From NCBI GenBank assembly GCA_028554755.1, contig JAPTOF010000006.1, positions 16,429,001-16,493,000 on the forward strand: a stretch of DNA of 64,000 bases, given 5' to 3'. Positions 11,430 through 23,843 of this stretch are shown here, piece after piece (the first letter of the stretch is position 1; the number at the start of each line of letters is the position of its first letter). The translations under genes and the position numbers were made by a program. The notes under the pieces are model-generated. The model did no database searches. It was not told the origin of the DNA and worked only from the letters and a program-made list of their open reading frames with translations. The DNA is from Cordia subcordata. Taxonomy: Eukaryota > Streptophyta > Magnoliopsida > Boraginales > Cordiaceae.

Positions 11430-12972
11430 TTACAACCTATTTAGGTCTTTAACAAGAGTACCTGTATCATGTAGCTTCTTAAAATAATGTTGAGAAGAAA
11501 TATGACCATTCTTTTCGCAGTATGTACAAGTAATTGAAGATTTTAAAGGTGCAGTAGAAGATGATGCATTCACAAAATAGTTTTTCAAATATTTTTGTTT
11601 AGTTGTAGACTCATAACCAATTCCACTTTTGTCAAACATCATTTTTGTGAGCCAAGCAATTTTTCAAGATTTTCTTGTCCATTTGTAAACTTGCACACAA
11701 TTATTTGTGAGTCATTGTTTTTATTTTTCAATTCGTTTATGTTTTCCAAAAGAGATACATTTTTCTTTTCAAGATCTTCTTTTTCTTTCAAAATAGTTTT
11801 CAAACTCTTTTGTAAAACCTTATTTTTTCTTAAAGCAATTGAGAAATCATCATGTAAAAGGCTTCTTGTAATTCTTCAAAGGTGAATTCCTTATCATCAT
11901 GTGGAAGATAGTTTATGAAGTCACTTACCTCATCTTTGTTTGCCATAAGACATGCACAGTTTGTGACTTCATGTTCTTCTTCACTTTCAAAGCTATCCCA
12001 TGTAGCTTTGAGAGCTTTTCCTTCTCTTTGTCTTCTCAATTTTGGATAATTAACTTTGATGTGACCTGGTTTGTTGTAATTGAAGCATTTGAGTTCTTTA
12101 TTATTCCCTTTTCTAGATTTTCTCCTTTCTTTGCCTTAATTCTTTGAATTTGTTTCTTTCTTCTACTTTTTGTATTTCATGAATTTTTTGAAGTTCTTCG
12201 CAAGCAAGTCCATCTCTTTATCTTCAAATTTATCACTATCTTCTTCATCACTTGGAGAGCATTTGGAGGCAACAAATGCCATAGATTTCTTCATTTTCTT
12301 ATCCTCTTCTTCGCGTGCTTTGAGTTTTAACTCATGTGTCATGAGAGAACCAACTAGCTCATTTAGAGTAAGTGTGTTGAGGTCTCTTGCTTCTTTCATG
12401 ATCGTCACTTTTGGTTGAGATTGAAGCAGTGGACTTCTTAGCAGCTTTCTCACCATTTCTGCATTTGAGTATTCCTTTTCAAGTGCCTTAAGACCATTAG
12501 TGATTTCAACAAACGTAGAAAACATACATTCAATATTTTCACCAGGTTTTATTTTGAAACTTTTATATTTTTGAACAAGCATGTTGATTCTAGATTCTTT
12601 AACTTGACAAGTACTGTCATAAGTAACTTCAAGTTGATCCCAAATTTCTTTAGCAGAAGCATATGTCATAACTCTAGCAAATTCAATACCTTTCAATCCA
12701 GCATACAAGGTATACAAAGCCTTAGCATTTAATTCAACAAGTTTATAATCTTTCTCATCCCATTCGTCTTCTCTTTTCAATACTTTCTTATCTCTTACCA
12801 TTTTGATATGATATTGTGGTCCATTTTCAATTATTTTCCAAGCTTTATAATTATGAGCTTGTACAAATACTTTCATTTTCATTTTCCAAAAAGAGTAATT
12901 AAGGCCATCAAATATAAGAGCTTTATTAATTGACAAACCTTCAATAATAGTAGCATTAACGTTATTTGCCAT
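11430..12972 (-). pseudogene. Copia gag (UBN2-type) and zinc knuckle, broken
   Basis: Minus strand. The longest piece is 269 codons (12163-12972), starting MANNVNATIIEG and including FDGLNYSFWKMKM and AKEIWDQLEVTY, typical of the gag family called UBN2. It stops at 12163, and related sequence continues in other frames at 11830-12039 and 11430-11642. The zinc knuckle in the last piece reads CTYCEKNGHISSQH, with the fourth zinc ligand changed from Cys to His. The start is supported by its position 55 bp from the 5' LTR. Confidence 0.85.
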
Positions 12973-13012
12973 AGTAATTCTACTAGTTATTAAACCATAT
13001 GTAGAACCCTAA

Positions 13013-13026
13013 CTCTTGATACCCCT
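13013..13026 (-). promoter_or_regulatory. Degenerate primer-binding site of the SIRE-like copia
   Basis: Minus strand GGTATCAAGAG lies next to the 5' LTR. It resembles the initiator tRNA-Met site TGGTATCAGAGC with changes. Confidence 0.5.
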
Positions 13027-14662
13027 TATCATAGGGCAAATAATCTTAAGAGGGAGAGTGAATTAACATTATGCTATTTTTGTGGAAATTAAACTAATTC
13101 AATGTAACTATTTACAATCAAAGGAATGAATGAATTTCACACAAGCAATTTATCAAACAGGTTGCAAGCAATATAAAAACAATAGAGATAGGAAGCGAAA
13201 TAATAGAGTGCACCAAATTTGTAGGTGGTTCGACAAAGCCTACATCCATCGCCAAAGGATTCTCCCCTTGGGACTTCACAACACCTCCACTAGATAAAAA
13301 TTCTTCTTCAAATGTTGGTAAAGCTCAAACCAACTCTTTTATAACTTTTTGATGCCAACTTCTTCAAAGAACCCAAGTGAAAGCACATCACTAAGATTTT
13401 CCACAGTTTTCTATAGCTAAGAATTCACTCACCAATCTATCCTAACTATGAGGTGTAAATCTAATTGATTTTGATGTGAGAAAATACAAATCTTGCTCAA
13501 AATCTCACCAAATAGATATGAAAATGAATAGCTCTTTGTATACCTCAAGAACAGACAATCTAAAGCTTAAAGATGATTTGTAATACTTAATTATATGTTG
13601 AAAAGCTTTAGAATGGTGTTTATATATTGTTAGAAATAGCCAAGGAAAATCCAACAATGAGGGATTATTGATTTGGGTGAGAGATATAAGAAAATCCTAC
13701 CAAAATTAGCTTCTAACGGGTATATTTTAAAACAACTATGCAGAGGCCGATCAACCGGGTGGGGAGTCCAGCCTTTTCTATCCGTTTTTGGTTATCCCCG
13801 GTCACCTAGGTCAGTCACCCGGCCTGGGAGCTCGGCGAGGTCCAGAAAGTTGTAGTTTATAAGTAGTCAAAATTGCTCAAGTCGGGAGCCCAACAAGGGG
13901 GTTCGACCTTTATGAGAAAATTATAGTTTTTTGCCATTTTTGAGATTTCTTTGATATCATAAAAGATTAGCCATTCAAAGCATAAATTTAGGGATTCAAA
14001 TCAATGACTTAAAGGATTTGATATCACTTTGAAATCTCAAAGAACTCAGGAGATAAAAAGAGAAACAAGATTTTCAAAAATCTTTCCAAACTATATATGT
14101 AATGGCTAGTTTTTCAAATAAGCTTTGCAATCTTAGAAAACCATATTTAGAGGACTAAAATCATTTTGAAGATTCTAGGAATGAGATTAAAATAGGTTTA
14201 GGATGAAAAATTAAAATGAAAAGCAAGAAGAGAAAAAGTCAAGATAGAAATTAGAAAATCAAGATGAAAATTGAGGTAAATGATCAAGACAAAAGATCAA
14301 GATTAGGAAATGTTTGAGCTCTAGAAAGTAGATTCAAGGATATTCACAAATAAAAGCAAAAGAACAAACCGAGCTGGTACCCTTTATGACATCATGTCTC
14401 TGGCCTTATATGTCCCTTTACTCCTCTTTATAAAGCTATTTTGATGTTCATCTTCTTGATTCATCCTCTCTTAAGATTACAAGAATTCAATACGATCGTT
14501 CTATGAGCTTTCATAACAGATATACTTTACAAAAGCATAGCTCAACACATCAAATATTCAGTCAATAATCCATTCAATTCAATCATTATAAATCGTAAAA
14601 TATTACTTGTCTTCATCATCAAAAAATAAAAAATGATGATATCAAACCATATAATGGTAACA
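13027..14662 (-). repeat. 5' LTR of the SIRE-like copia
   Basis: It pairs with 3562-5209. The right end GGTAACA is intact. The left end has mutated from TG to TA. It is followed on the right by the GAATA target duplication. Confidence 0.92.
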
Positions 14663-15023
14663 GAATATATATGTCGTCAGTATGAACATAAAAAATTATA
14701 TCTGCAGTATGCATGTTATTATGAGCGCAAGCCACGACAAACATGTCCTGAAAATCTCCATTGTTGTTAGTTGCACTCGCACTGAAGTATGGATATCAGG
14801 AGTCTACAAGCCCTGATTGGAACGGATGAGATAATTGAACTCTGTTGATACCATAATGCAAAGTAAGCGTCTCATAAATACTGTAAATGAATTCATTGTG
14901 CGACATATCTAATGTTATTTTGACTTTAAATGCAGGCTTTCTAGTCTCATAATAGATAACATAAGAGCCATTTATTATTTGCCCACCATAATATAAAAGA
15001 ATGGTAACTGTGTTTGGATTCAT
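14663..15023 (-). pseudogene. MULE (Mutator-like) transposase pseudogene, N-terminal fragment
   Basis: Read on the minus strand from the ATG at 15023, the frame encodes 75 residues beginning MNPNTVTILLYYGGQ, hits a TGA at 14796-14798, then continues in the same frame (ATNNNGDFQDMFVVAC) up to the copia insertion. The start resembles the N-terminal, PB1-like part of plant Mutator transposases, with a short strand-rich region and an ILYYGG-type opening. The reading continues in frame at 3561. I recognise the family by style rather than by a catalytic motif, because the DDE core is absent. Confidence 0.5.
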
Positions 15024-15878
15024 ATTTTTTTATGACAAGGTGAATTTCAATAACTTTTTATGGTTTTTATCAAGAGAATAAAGTTGAAATGCAAAAAAGG
15101 AGTGGAACTATTTGAATGGTTTAGGGAGGAAGGAATGGGGGGGGGGGGTTTAATATAAGGGATTTCAGCAATACCTTGTCATGTCAATATAATTAAAAAT
15201 TCAGGTTGAAGTTAGCATTTCAATTATCATTCAGTAATTCAATTAGTGAAAGCCTAAAATCTTGCTACCATAATGTTAGCCACTGTGTCAAGAACATATT
15301 CGATTCTCTAAAGTCAGTAGATTTTGGTAATTCAATGATCGTTTGGTAATTCAATTACCGAAAGTACATAATCAGTTTTTGGTAATTCAATGACCTTTCA
15401 GTAATTGAATTACAAAAATTTGAAAATCTTTCTACCACGCTGTCAGACAGGAAACATTTAGTAATTCAATTACCATTTTTGGCTTTTGAAAGACCGAAAA
15501 GGGTACTTTTGAAAATACATCCTAAATTAGGGTATTTTTTTATTACAATATCAAAAAGTAGGGTAAAACTAAAAAAAAAATCTCATGCACCAGGGGGGAA
15601 TTATTGAAGACCTATACCATAGCATACCAGCTAAGCCATCTATAAATGCTTAGTGAAAAACTAAAATTGAAAAAAGTTGAGATGTTGATTTGACATTGAC
15701 AAGAAACATGGTTGGACTAATTTTGTGAATCACTTTCCAACGGTATATTTCAGGTTCATTGAGATAATGAAGATCTGATTCTAAGTTATGTTTTAGGAAA
15801 GATCTAAGTCATCACTTGGTGTTCATAATTCATAAAGCAATCTCAACCTTTAGTGTTGTTATCTAGTGGAAATTAGAT
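15024..15878. other. Intergenic region with short degenerate repeats, possibly MULE terminal DNA
   Basis: No gene is visible. An 11-base G run lies near 15138-15148. Between 15200 and 15480 the word GTAATTCAATTA and close variants recur about six times in both orientations. It is upstream of the MULE start, so it may be the remains of the MULE terminal repeat. Confidence 0.4.
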
Positions 15879-16004
15879 GGTGTTTAGCAATGTTTATTTA
15901 GGACTCATAAGCATTAAATAGTATTAAATAATAAAAATATGTAAAGAAGTGTTTTTTTTTTCCCTCAAGTACTTATAAGTATTCAAATAAGCAAAGCTGA
16001 ACAC
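15879..16004. mobile_element. Small hAT-like MITE
   Basis: The ends GGTGTTTAGCAATG and CTTTGCTGAACAC-type (read as the reverse complement, GTGTTCAGCTTTG) form an imperfect terminal inverted repeat of about 19 bp around a 126-bp AT-rich segment. GTGTTTGG-like ends are common in plant hAT MITEs. No clear 8-bp target duplication is visible. Confidence 0.4.
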
Positions 16005-17057
16005 TTTCTTAGCCTAATGCATGGAAGAGATAAATAGAAATACAACTATTTTTTTTAAACTTCAAGGCAGGCTAAAGGCCAATTACATATAACTAGTAAG
16101 AATTAATCCCTAGACCATTCATACTAAAGGTGAAAGACATATCACTTGACTACTAAGTCTTTGATAAATACAACTAATTTCCACTACCTTGGATTTTAGC
16201 TTACGAAACAGACAGTCAATTGCGTGAAGGAATGGCTGGAAAAACACAAAGCCAATGATAAACTGAAATTTTAATGGTTCTATTTTATAACTCATCCTCT
16301 TCGAGAGATTCTTCTTTCTGAGTTTGCCCCAGTGGTGAGGTTTAAACCAATGGACTGGCATTCTTTAATGCTTTTAGGTGTCTTGATCTGATAAATTCTC
16401 TACTTACCCATAAAATAATTGATTTTTTTTTAAAGTTTTGCTACTTGCTCTAAAAATTAAAAAAGAATATGACGAAATTGTTGGTGCTGGTTGGCTTTGT
16501 CCAATCAAGAGAGATGTCCTTTTGGTAGCCAAATCTTGAAGATTTGTAATTTTCAAATTCTTAACAATTAAATGGAGGTTTATTTTTGATGAAATGAAAG
16601 TTAATCTCCCAACTTTTGGAAATTTAATGGCGTCATCCAACAAATACAAGAAATCTAAAACTAGTTGTTCACAAATCTTAATCAAATCAGATTACGAAAA
16701 AAAAAAAAACTCTATCCTTTTATTAAGTTTGTTTTACAGTATAAATTTGACAATTTTATTCGTCTTTTCAAGTGTTATTTATTTTGTTAGCCTAGACATG
16801 AATCCTAACATCCTGTCAAATCTTTTTAAACTGAAAGAGCCCATTTAAATTGATTCTTGTTCACTTATTAGTTTGCTTATCACTTAATTGCTTTGGACCA
16901 GATTGTATCTTGGATTAGTAATCAAAGCCCTACTATTTTCGGCAAACTATTTTGTCATTATGGTCTAAAATTGCCTATCGGATTCAATACTAAGGTTAAC
17001 TCTAATAGTATTCCTATTATATAGTTTTTCTTTACATGAAGGAAAGTTGTTGGTGTA
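16005..17057. other. Intergenic DNA, no feature recognised
   Basis: AT-rich. Open stretches below 100 codons occur on both strands (for example 16404-16685 minus), without recognisable domains or gene-like context. Confidence 0.5.
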
Positions 17058-17344
17058 GATATTCTCTGATAAGAGTCCCATACATATCTAAAGACCATCC
17101 TTATAATTCTATAAATACCACCAAGATTATAGGCTAAAGGTAACTCAATATTATTGAATTCAGTTATATACATATTATGAGCAAATATTACGTTTATGTC
17201 TAAATTATGCCTATATACTACTGACTTGAACGTCAGAGAGTCTTTGTCCCGCACCGTACTAGTGTCCCAAGATAACTCGGCCTTGTTTTCTTTGCTTTGC
17301 AGGTCATGTTACGAGGCGAATTCGAGTATAATTTCTACTGGTAA
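17058..17344 (+). repeat. Truncated LTR remnant, gypsy family A
   Basis: It matches 21420-21708 at roughly four bases in five. Shared landmarks are TCTAAAGACCATCCT, TACTACTGACTTGAACGT and CTTTGCTTTGCAGGTCATG. The left part of the LTR is missing. The words GTAATTTTTGGCATTGTCGG and GTCTGTGGGAAC that follow resemble a decayed primer-binding region, which fixes the plus orientation. An antisense open stretch at 16958-17254 is only a shadow of this repeat. Confidence 0.7.
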
Positions 17345-19790
17345 TTTTTGGCATTGTCGGTTAGTTGCGTCTGTGGGAACAATGTTCAATTCCTATTATG
17401 ATCTACTATGGTAATTAAAAAAGAAAAAAAAGGGGGGCAACGGACTAAGTAAACTCTAGCATGTCAAGATACAAACACGACGAAGCTTTAGTGATTAAAA
17501 ATCACAATAAAAATTAACTAACTTGTGCCAATTTTATGTTATATATTGTTGGATTCGTGCCTGATCTTTGGAATCACCTCATTGAAGAATTATGCTTTAT
17601 GCATCTTCTGACGTGATTACATGCAAAAGTATTTTATTACTTATCTCCTGATCTAATACGTTCTCTTGTAGAAATTGTTCATCTTTATTAGATCTCTCCA
17701 AAATCTAAAGGAGTATTTAATTACCTAAATTGTAATACACAACATAATCTCTTTCATTTTCTTGACTGGGCCTGGTTTAACTTGGATGATCAAAGGCCTT
17801 TACGATTGATAATTACCACCAAAACTAATTATTGGATGTATATCTTTGAGTGCATGTCTTGTAGCTCTCTCCCGTCTCATATACTAAGAGGAGAACAGAG
17901 GCGTATTTTACATTTGTACACAGAAGAGATCTTGGAGCTTTGATTATTTTCTCTAAAGTGGTTTACCACTTAGAGGCTTCTTTTTCACACAAATGGGAGC
18001 TTATTTTTGTCTTCCACTGATTAAATCACAGTTTCTCTAACATAAGCTACGGATAGATATTTGCTTAATCAAATTGCAGGTTTTAGTAACTGCATAAAGC
18101 TATTCTAGTACAACATACCGGTAGCTACAATAAAAATCGAGTTTGCACTAAGGGATGCATGCTGCTCGTAATCGCACATGAAGACAGAACTTTTACTTGG
18201 TGCAACAACTTTTGAAGGTGATCATAGGCGCGTTTTTGGGTTCAGGTCTAAGCCTTTATGTGTATCTTCTTCCTCCTCTATAGAAAAAGGGTAATGAAAA
18301 CAATCAAAGTACTTTTAAAGATAATCTGATGGTATCACTTTATTATTGCTCTCTTATCCTATTATGCTTTTTGGAATAAGAAAAAAGGGAACAAGGATAT
18401 GTGCCTATGCTTGCCTTAGTTGTCGGCCAAAAGTATTGCAACATTGAAATATTATGCAAAGGTCTATCTCAATGTTTAGTTACCACCGGGAGCTTATCGT
18501 GAGGTGTGCAAAGGATCGTATCCAACATGGGCTTCCAACTTCTAATGCATTGATATGATCAAGTTTCAGTTATGCATCAATGGTGTCAGAGTTGGGCTAC
18601 GTAGGTCTTCCATATGTTTTGGTCCTATGGAACGGTTGATGCCCGTCGACTTTCACGTAACATGCTAAAAGTAACAAGTCTCCAATAGCTAGGTTAAACT
18701 ACATTGTTCTTATTACGTCAAATTATAATATATCATCAGCAGTGTACCAAAAGCTACGAGTCGTATTAAAATACCCCATGAATAAGTTGTGCTATTGTAT
18801 GATATTTGATGTATGTATGTATGATATACAACATATTAGATCCTATGATATGGTAGTAGGCAACTTTAAGCCATGTTATATCGCACAGCTACAAAGTTAA
18901 TGGTCATCAGGTAAGTATTATTTTATTATGCTTTAGCTTAATTACAAAGGCTATGTTTAGTAGTATTAAATTATTTTCCATGGTCTAATTCATTTGACTA
19001 TTTAAAAACCTAAAGCATGCATCATCGTATAAAAATACTACCTTGTCATTACTTGAAGTATCTTAGTAGACTAATACTACCTTAGCATTAGTTATGTGAT
19101 GCTATCTCTTGTGCCTTAATTACGAGGTAGCATATTGTGCTCGATGCAAGTGGCATTCTACTGTGGAATTTAGTCAAAACTTTCTGACATACAAGTTGTA
19201 TATCATGAAAGATTATGTCTACAAAACGATAATGTGTGTAGGAATCCCAGTTAAAATAATAATAATATGTATCCTACCCAAACTGTTACTAACCTGAAAA
19301 CCCTGAAAACCCTGAAAATAGTACTATCAAGTTGTTAGAAAATGCCAAATGAAACAAAAATTGTTGTGAAGGTGGAGTTCACGTTGCTATTTCTGTCAAG
19401 CATGATTTTCTAACTCAACATTACTCCTTTTGTTTTATAACTTTCGGGAATGATGAAAGAAAGAAAGTTACATTATACCAACTCAAAAAGATACTTGAAA
19501 AAGAAGGGAATTCAGATTGAGTCTCAAATTAATGAGACCAAGGGCTGTCAAGAAAGTCCGTACCAAGCTATCAAACTTGATAGATCAAGAACTAACAAAG
19601 TTTGCAGGGATTGACGTCACAAAGCTAATAAGTATAACATGTTGACCACGTCAAGAGACAACTAAGGAAATTTCTATTCATTCCAGGTTAACCTCGAACT
19701 AACAAAATTCTAACAATTTCCATCAAGTATGTTATAGATTAAAATCTTAAATGACGATAGTCTTGCCATATTATGTCTCAAATGATCATA
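17345..19790. other. Intergenic or decayed element DNA, no ORF recognised
   Basis: It could be the internal region of a gypsy element bounded by the two family A LTR copies, but no gag or pol remnant can be read. There is nothing else I can support. Confidence 0.4.
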
Positions 19791-19794
19791 CAAG

Positions 19795-20760
19795 GGGCTG
19801 AGTTATGGGCCTAGACCCCGACGCATGAGCTAAGGCTCTGAAGGCTATCAGGCTACGGCCCGACCAAGCTACGGCTCAAATGATACAAAGGTGACAGCCA
19901 TGTAGAGCTACGGCTCGATGATTTAAAAGCTATGACCTAATTGAGCTAAAACTCTCCAAATGTCGAGCCAAGGCTCGTATGATAAAAATGGAGCTACGGC
20001 TCACTGTAAAGCTAAGTTTCTATGAAAGATGAGCCTTGACTCGTACCTAAAATTCGAGCCTTGGCTCGCACCTAAAAGACGAGCCCCACCTCGTACCCAA
20101 AGACGAGCTAAGCCTTGTAAAGAGCTACGACTCTCACTTGAAATTGAGCCAAGGCTCACACCCCGAAGTTGAGCTAAGGGTTGCGAAGAGCTAAGGCTCT
20201 CACTTGAAATTGAGTTAAAGCTCAGGAATATAAAAAGAAAAGTTATGGCTCAATATGCTCAAGGCCTTGATCTTGAGCTTGATCAGTTGTGGTTAAAGGG
20301 CTGCGGCTACGGGCCTCAACCTTCAAGTACGATGAATTAAGGCTAAGGACTATGCTACAAACCTAAAGCCCAAACTTAATGAAAGACAAAATGTAGCGAC
20401 GAACCGATTTTGAACCTAACCAAGGAGGCAAGGGGCGAGACCATGAGCCAAAGCCTATAGATCAATTTGTGAGCAAAACTTGGCTACAAGTCGAGGACCC
20501 ACTTAAGCAAGGTTTTGAGCAAGCCTCTTTGGCTCAGTTGTAAGCTAAGCCTTGCACAAGTATTTGAGAACTCTTAATCACGGGTTAAGATAGCCTACAA
20601 GTCTGCCAAGCTATGGGCTCTAAAAGCCAAGCCACATGCTCAACTTAACTTACGAGACAATGAGCTCACATACCCAAATCAACTGTTCGGCATGAAAGCT
20701 GCTCGTCTAAGAAAGTTACACATGAAGGGATTAAGAGCTTGATGAGCCATGGGTGCAACA
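19795..20760. repeat. Field of GAGCC..GGCTC short palindromic repeats
   Basis: About thirty copies of a 12-base near-palindrome of form GAGC(C/T)A(A/C)GGCTC, or its arrangement with TT in the centre, occur at irregular spacing. Clear copies include 19965-19976 and 20056-20067. It lies 0.5 kb before the second family A LTR, where plant Tat/Ogre elements often carry low-complexity 3' regions. Confidence 0.6.
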
Positions 20761-21260
20761 TCAAAGCAACAAAGAGCCTAGGATAGGTTCGAACAAGTCC
20801 ATGTTTGATTCTCTTTGGATTCTCTGTAGACCTGCTCAAAATGTTATATCTTGAGCTCGATTAAGCCATATGCTGGCTTGATAACTTCCCGCCATCTTTA
20901 GCCAAGGTCTTATCGGTATACTTGATCTCAACCTCTGCTTATTCAGTGGTGTTATCTCCTTATTTACTCACTTTCTTACAAAAATAAGTTGCCAGAGAAG
21001 CGTCAAATGATTATCCAAGTTTTGTGTCTCTAGATTAGGGGCTTGGTCCTCAAAGCCTTAAGCTCTTTTAAGCTACTAAGTTGCCTACTCAAGCTTGGGA
21101 TATTTTGGATAAGGCAAATAAAAGCTGAGGTTGTCTTACTTCTCGAAGGCTCACACATAAACAAGTGCCAACGACTCAAGCTCTATCATCTCAGAACTTT
21201 AACTTGATTGTTAGTTCTACTCGACCCACTGCGTGGTATGACTAGAACTAAAGGGGCTAT
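20761..21260 (+). other. Region before the second family A LTR, ending in a polypurine-like tract
   Basis: Non-coding. The run AACTAAAGGGGCTAT at 21246-21260 lies directly before TGATAAAGG and could be a polypurine tract. Confidence 0.45.
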
Positions 21261-21708
21261 TGATAAAGGTATATCTGAGCCGACCTATATTTTATCAAAT
21301 TGTGAATACGTTCTATCCAAAGAAGACTCCTATATAGACTCAACTAGGTTCTTATTTTTACGAGTCAAGGATTATTATCCTAATATATGAATAAATATCA
21401 AACTCTATTATTAGAGCCCTATCAAATACCTATTAGGAGTCCCATATATATCTAAAGACCATCCTCACCATTCTATAAATGCTGCCAGGATTACAGGCTG
21501 AAGGTAACTCAATATTACTGAGTTCATTTATATACATATTATGAGCAAATATTATGCTTATATTTGAATTACGCATATATACTACTGACTTGAACGTTGA
21601 AGGGTCTTTGGCCAGCACCACACCTGTGTTCCAAGATAACCTAATTCTGTTTTCTTTGCTTTGCAGGTCATGTTACAAAGTGAATTCGGACATATTTTCT
21701 ACTAGTAA
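21261..21708 (+). repeat. LTR, gypsy family A, about 448 bp
   Basis: It starts TGATAAAGG after a purine tract. Its right 290 bp match the remnant at 17058-17344 and end at the same GTAATTTTTGGCAT junction. The right end is not a clean CA, so the boundary is uncertain by a few bases. No internal region follows. Confidence 0.6.
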
Positions 21709-22538
21709 TTTTTGGCATTATCAATCATTAATACAAATAGATATTAAAATAATGTATTTATTACCAAAAGAAATCAAAAGATCGATACAGTAAAATAAGA
21801 ATATGAAGTTCAAATAGAGATACTTTTGGAGTAAACTAAATAAAGAATCTCCAAATTCAAATATTGTTTACAAGTAAGGAAATTATTGGGGTGGAATTGA
21901 AATAGTTGGACCCTATATGTAACTAAATGACTCCATATTTTCTACATGTAGCAAAAAACATAAGGAATCTGTAAGAGTTGGTTTAAAGGTGTGTTTAGAT
22001 TGATTTTACTAAAAGTATGTTTTACATAATTTTCTAGAAAGATTTTTCTTTTTTTAAAGTTAAATTTTTTTGCATTTGAAAAAGATGAATTTAAACTCTC
22101 CCCTTCCCCATCTCCCCCCCCCCCCAAAAAAAATTCAACACTTTTTGACTGCAAAATCAAATACTTATTATAAAAATAATACGTGCCTTGGGATTTAAGA
22201 AGTATTTTAAGTGGTTGAGACTACTTTCTCCAAAGGTGATATCCTAAGTTAGAATTCTGTAGACAGTGGGGGCTAGGTTAGTCCAAAAAAATAAAATAAA
22301 AAATAAAATTAAAAAATTAATATGTGCCTTTCTCCAACGCACACAGACCCTAAATTATGCTACAATGTTGAGCAAAGCAATGGCATTATGGTTGGCCCCA
22401 GAATTTAATATTCCAGTTTTACAAGCACCAAATGCTGGCATGGAGGCTAGTAGACAGCAAAAGCTTCTGCCTAATAAGCACTTATGTAAAAGAAAAGAGA
22501 CTATAAACTAAAAGCTATTATGCTAAATACTAGTAGCC
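21709..22538. other. Intergenic DNA, no feature recognised
   Basis: AT-rich, with a C run near 22116-22126. No gene or repeat boundaries were found. Confidence 0.5.
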
Positions 22539-23143
22539 TGTTTGGAATAGTCTTATCTAAAATTTGAAATTTGATAAGTATCTTATCTGATAAGTGTCTT
22601 ATAAGAAATAAGTGTCTGATATAATAAGACTGTATGGTTTGTTAGCTGAAATGTTGTTATAAGTTACTTTGATATTAATGTTATCAACTCATGATATTTT
22701 AATTTTATAATTAAATAATAAATATAAAATATAAATATTAATTAATTTTTATTTTAGAAATTTTAAAATTTTGAATTTTTTGTTTTTAAAATTTTTAAAT
22801 TTTAAATTTTTTTATTTTTTATTTTAATTTTTTAATCTTTAATTTTTAATATTTAATATTTTATTTTTATATTTTTATTTTATTTTAAAATTTTTAATTT
22901 TCTTTATTTTATTTTTTTTTAATTTTTATATTTTTATTTTTAATTATTTTCTAACTGATAAGACATAATGTAAGATATAAGTACTTAAACCCAACTTATT
23001 TTTTATAACTACAAATAAGATATCTTATAAAAAGTATCTTATAAATACTTTATAAATACTTTATGATAAGTTGATAATAAATAATATTTTTTATATAAAT
23101 TATCAAATAAAATAAGTGTCTTATAATAAACTCTAATCAAACA
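22539..23143. mobile_element. AT-rich hAT-like MITE
   Basis: The ends TGTTTGG and, inverted, CAAACA frame about 605 bp of extremely AT-rich DNA. The word ATAAGTGTCTTATAA occurs just inside both ends. This is consistent with a non-autonomous hAT family. The terminal repeat is imperfect and the target duplication is unclear. Confidence 0.5.
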
Positions 23144-23843
23144 CAACATAGATATCATGACCCTTATCTGTGCACGCTTCAAAAGTAAAGTGGGGTCAAA
23201 ATCTATAAGAAGCTCCCCAAAGTGTGACATGTATTGGAATTAATTAAATAATACTAAAAATTTTATCTGTATCACATCTTTCTTTACACAAACAGTCAAA
23301 ACTTGCTTTTCCCACCTTCCAAAGTTCACTCTCTTCTTTTTATAGGTACAATTTTGTATGGTTGCTCACCCCACTGGCTCAGAGATTGGACTATACTACA
23401 GAATGTGACTATACTATACAGTTATTTTGAATTTTAAGGAGGAGCTAAAATAGCTGAGCTATCCAAGAATGCATGTTACCAGTCTGTTTGGCTAATATTA
23501 TTTGAAGCTTGTAAGCGGTAAATAATAAAATGAACGTGAAGAAGTGAAAATTTTTTTTTTTCATAAAAACTTATAAATTGCAAAATGAGAAACAGCCTCT
23601 TCCTTGGTCATTGATGACCTTAGTTTCTCAGCATTCAAAACTTATTTCCAAGTTTAGCAATGCTGCACTGCTGTTCAACTCACTGCCTTAGTTACTTCCA
23701 TATGGCAAATAGTTCTACATCACATATGATCCTCCCGGGCACAACACACCACCTCAACAACACACAAAGATTCCACCAACAACATTACTAAAGACACGAG
23801 CCACATTCATAGTTGTAAGTTGTATAGCTTATAAGTCATAAAC
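23144..23843 (+). promoter_or_regulatory. Upstream region of the remorin gene
   Basis: It lies between the MITE and the remorin ATG. A TATA-like TTTTTATAGG occurs at about 23338-23347 after pyrimidine-rich DNA. A 5' UTR intron cannot be excluded. The extent of the promoter is inferred only from position. Confidence 0.3.

Larger units (their letters stand above)
3562..14662 (-). mobile_element. Ty1/copia retrotransposon, SIRE/Maximus-like, with a nested solo LTR
   Basis: Two LTRs of about 1.64 kb (3562-5209 and 13027-14662) flank gag and pol on the minus strand. Perfect GAATA duplications flank the whole (3557-3561 and 14663-14667). The order is copia-type: gag, zinc knuckle, protease, integrase, reverse transcriptase, RNase H. 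All coding parts carry stops or frameshifts, and the reverse transcriptase is split by a solo LTR at 7565-9484. The LTRs agree at very roughly nine bases in ten by eye, so the insertion is not recent. About 1.1 kb of non-coding DNA lies between RNase H and the 3' LTR. Confidence 0.92.

Noticed and set aside
16958..17254. Antisense open stretch similar in protein to one at 21433-21621
   Set aside because: Both lie inside the two family A LTR copies. The protein similarity only reflects DNA similarity of the LTRs, and LTR antisense frames carry no known gene.
22740..22960. Possible matrix-attachment region in the very AT-rich block
   Set aside because: AT richness alone is not evidence, and the block lies inside a MITE-like element.
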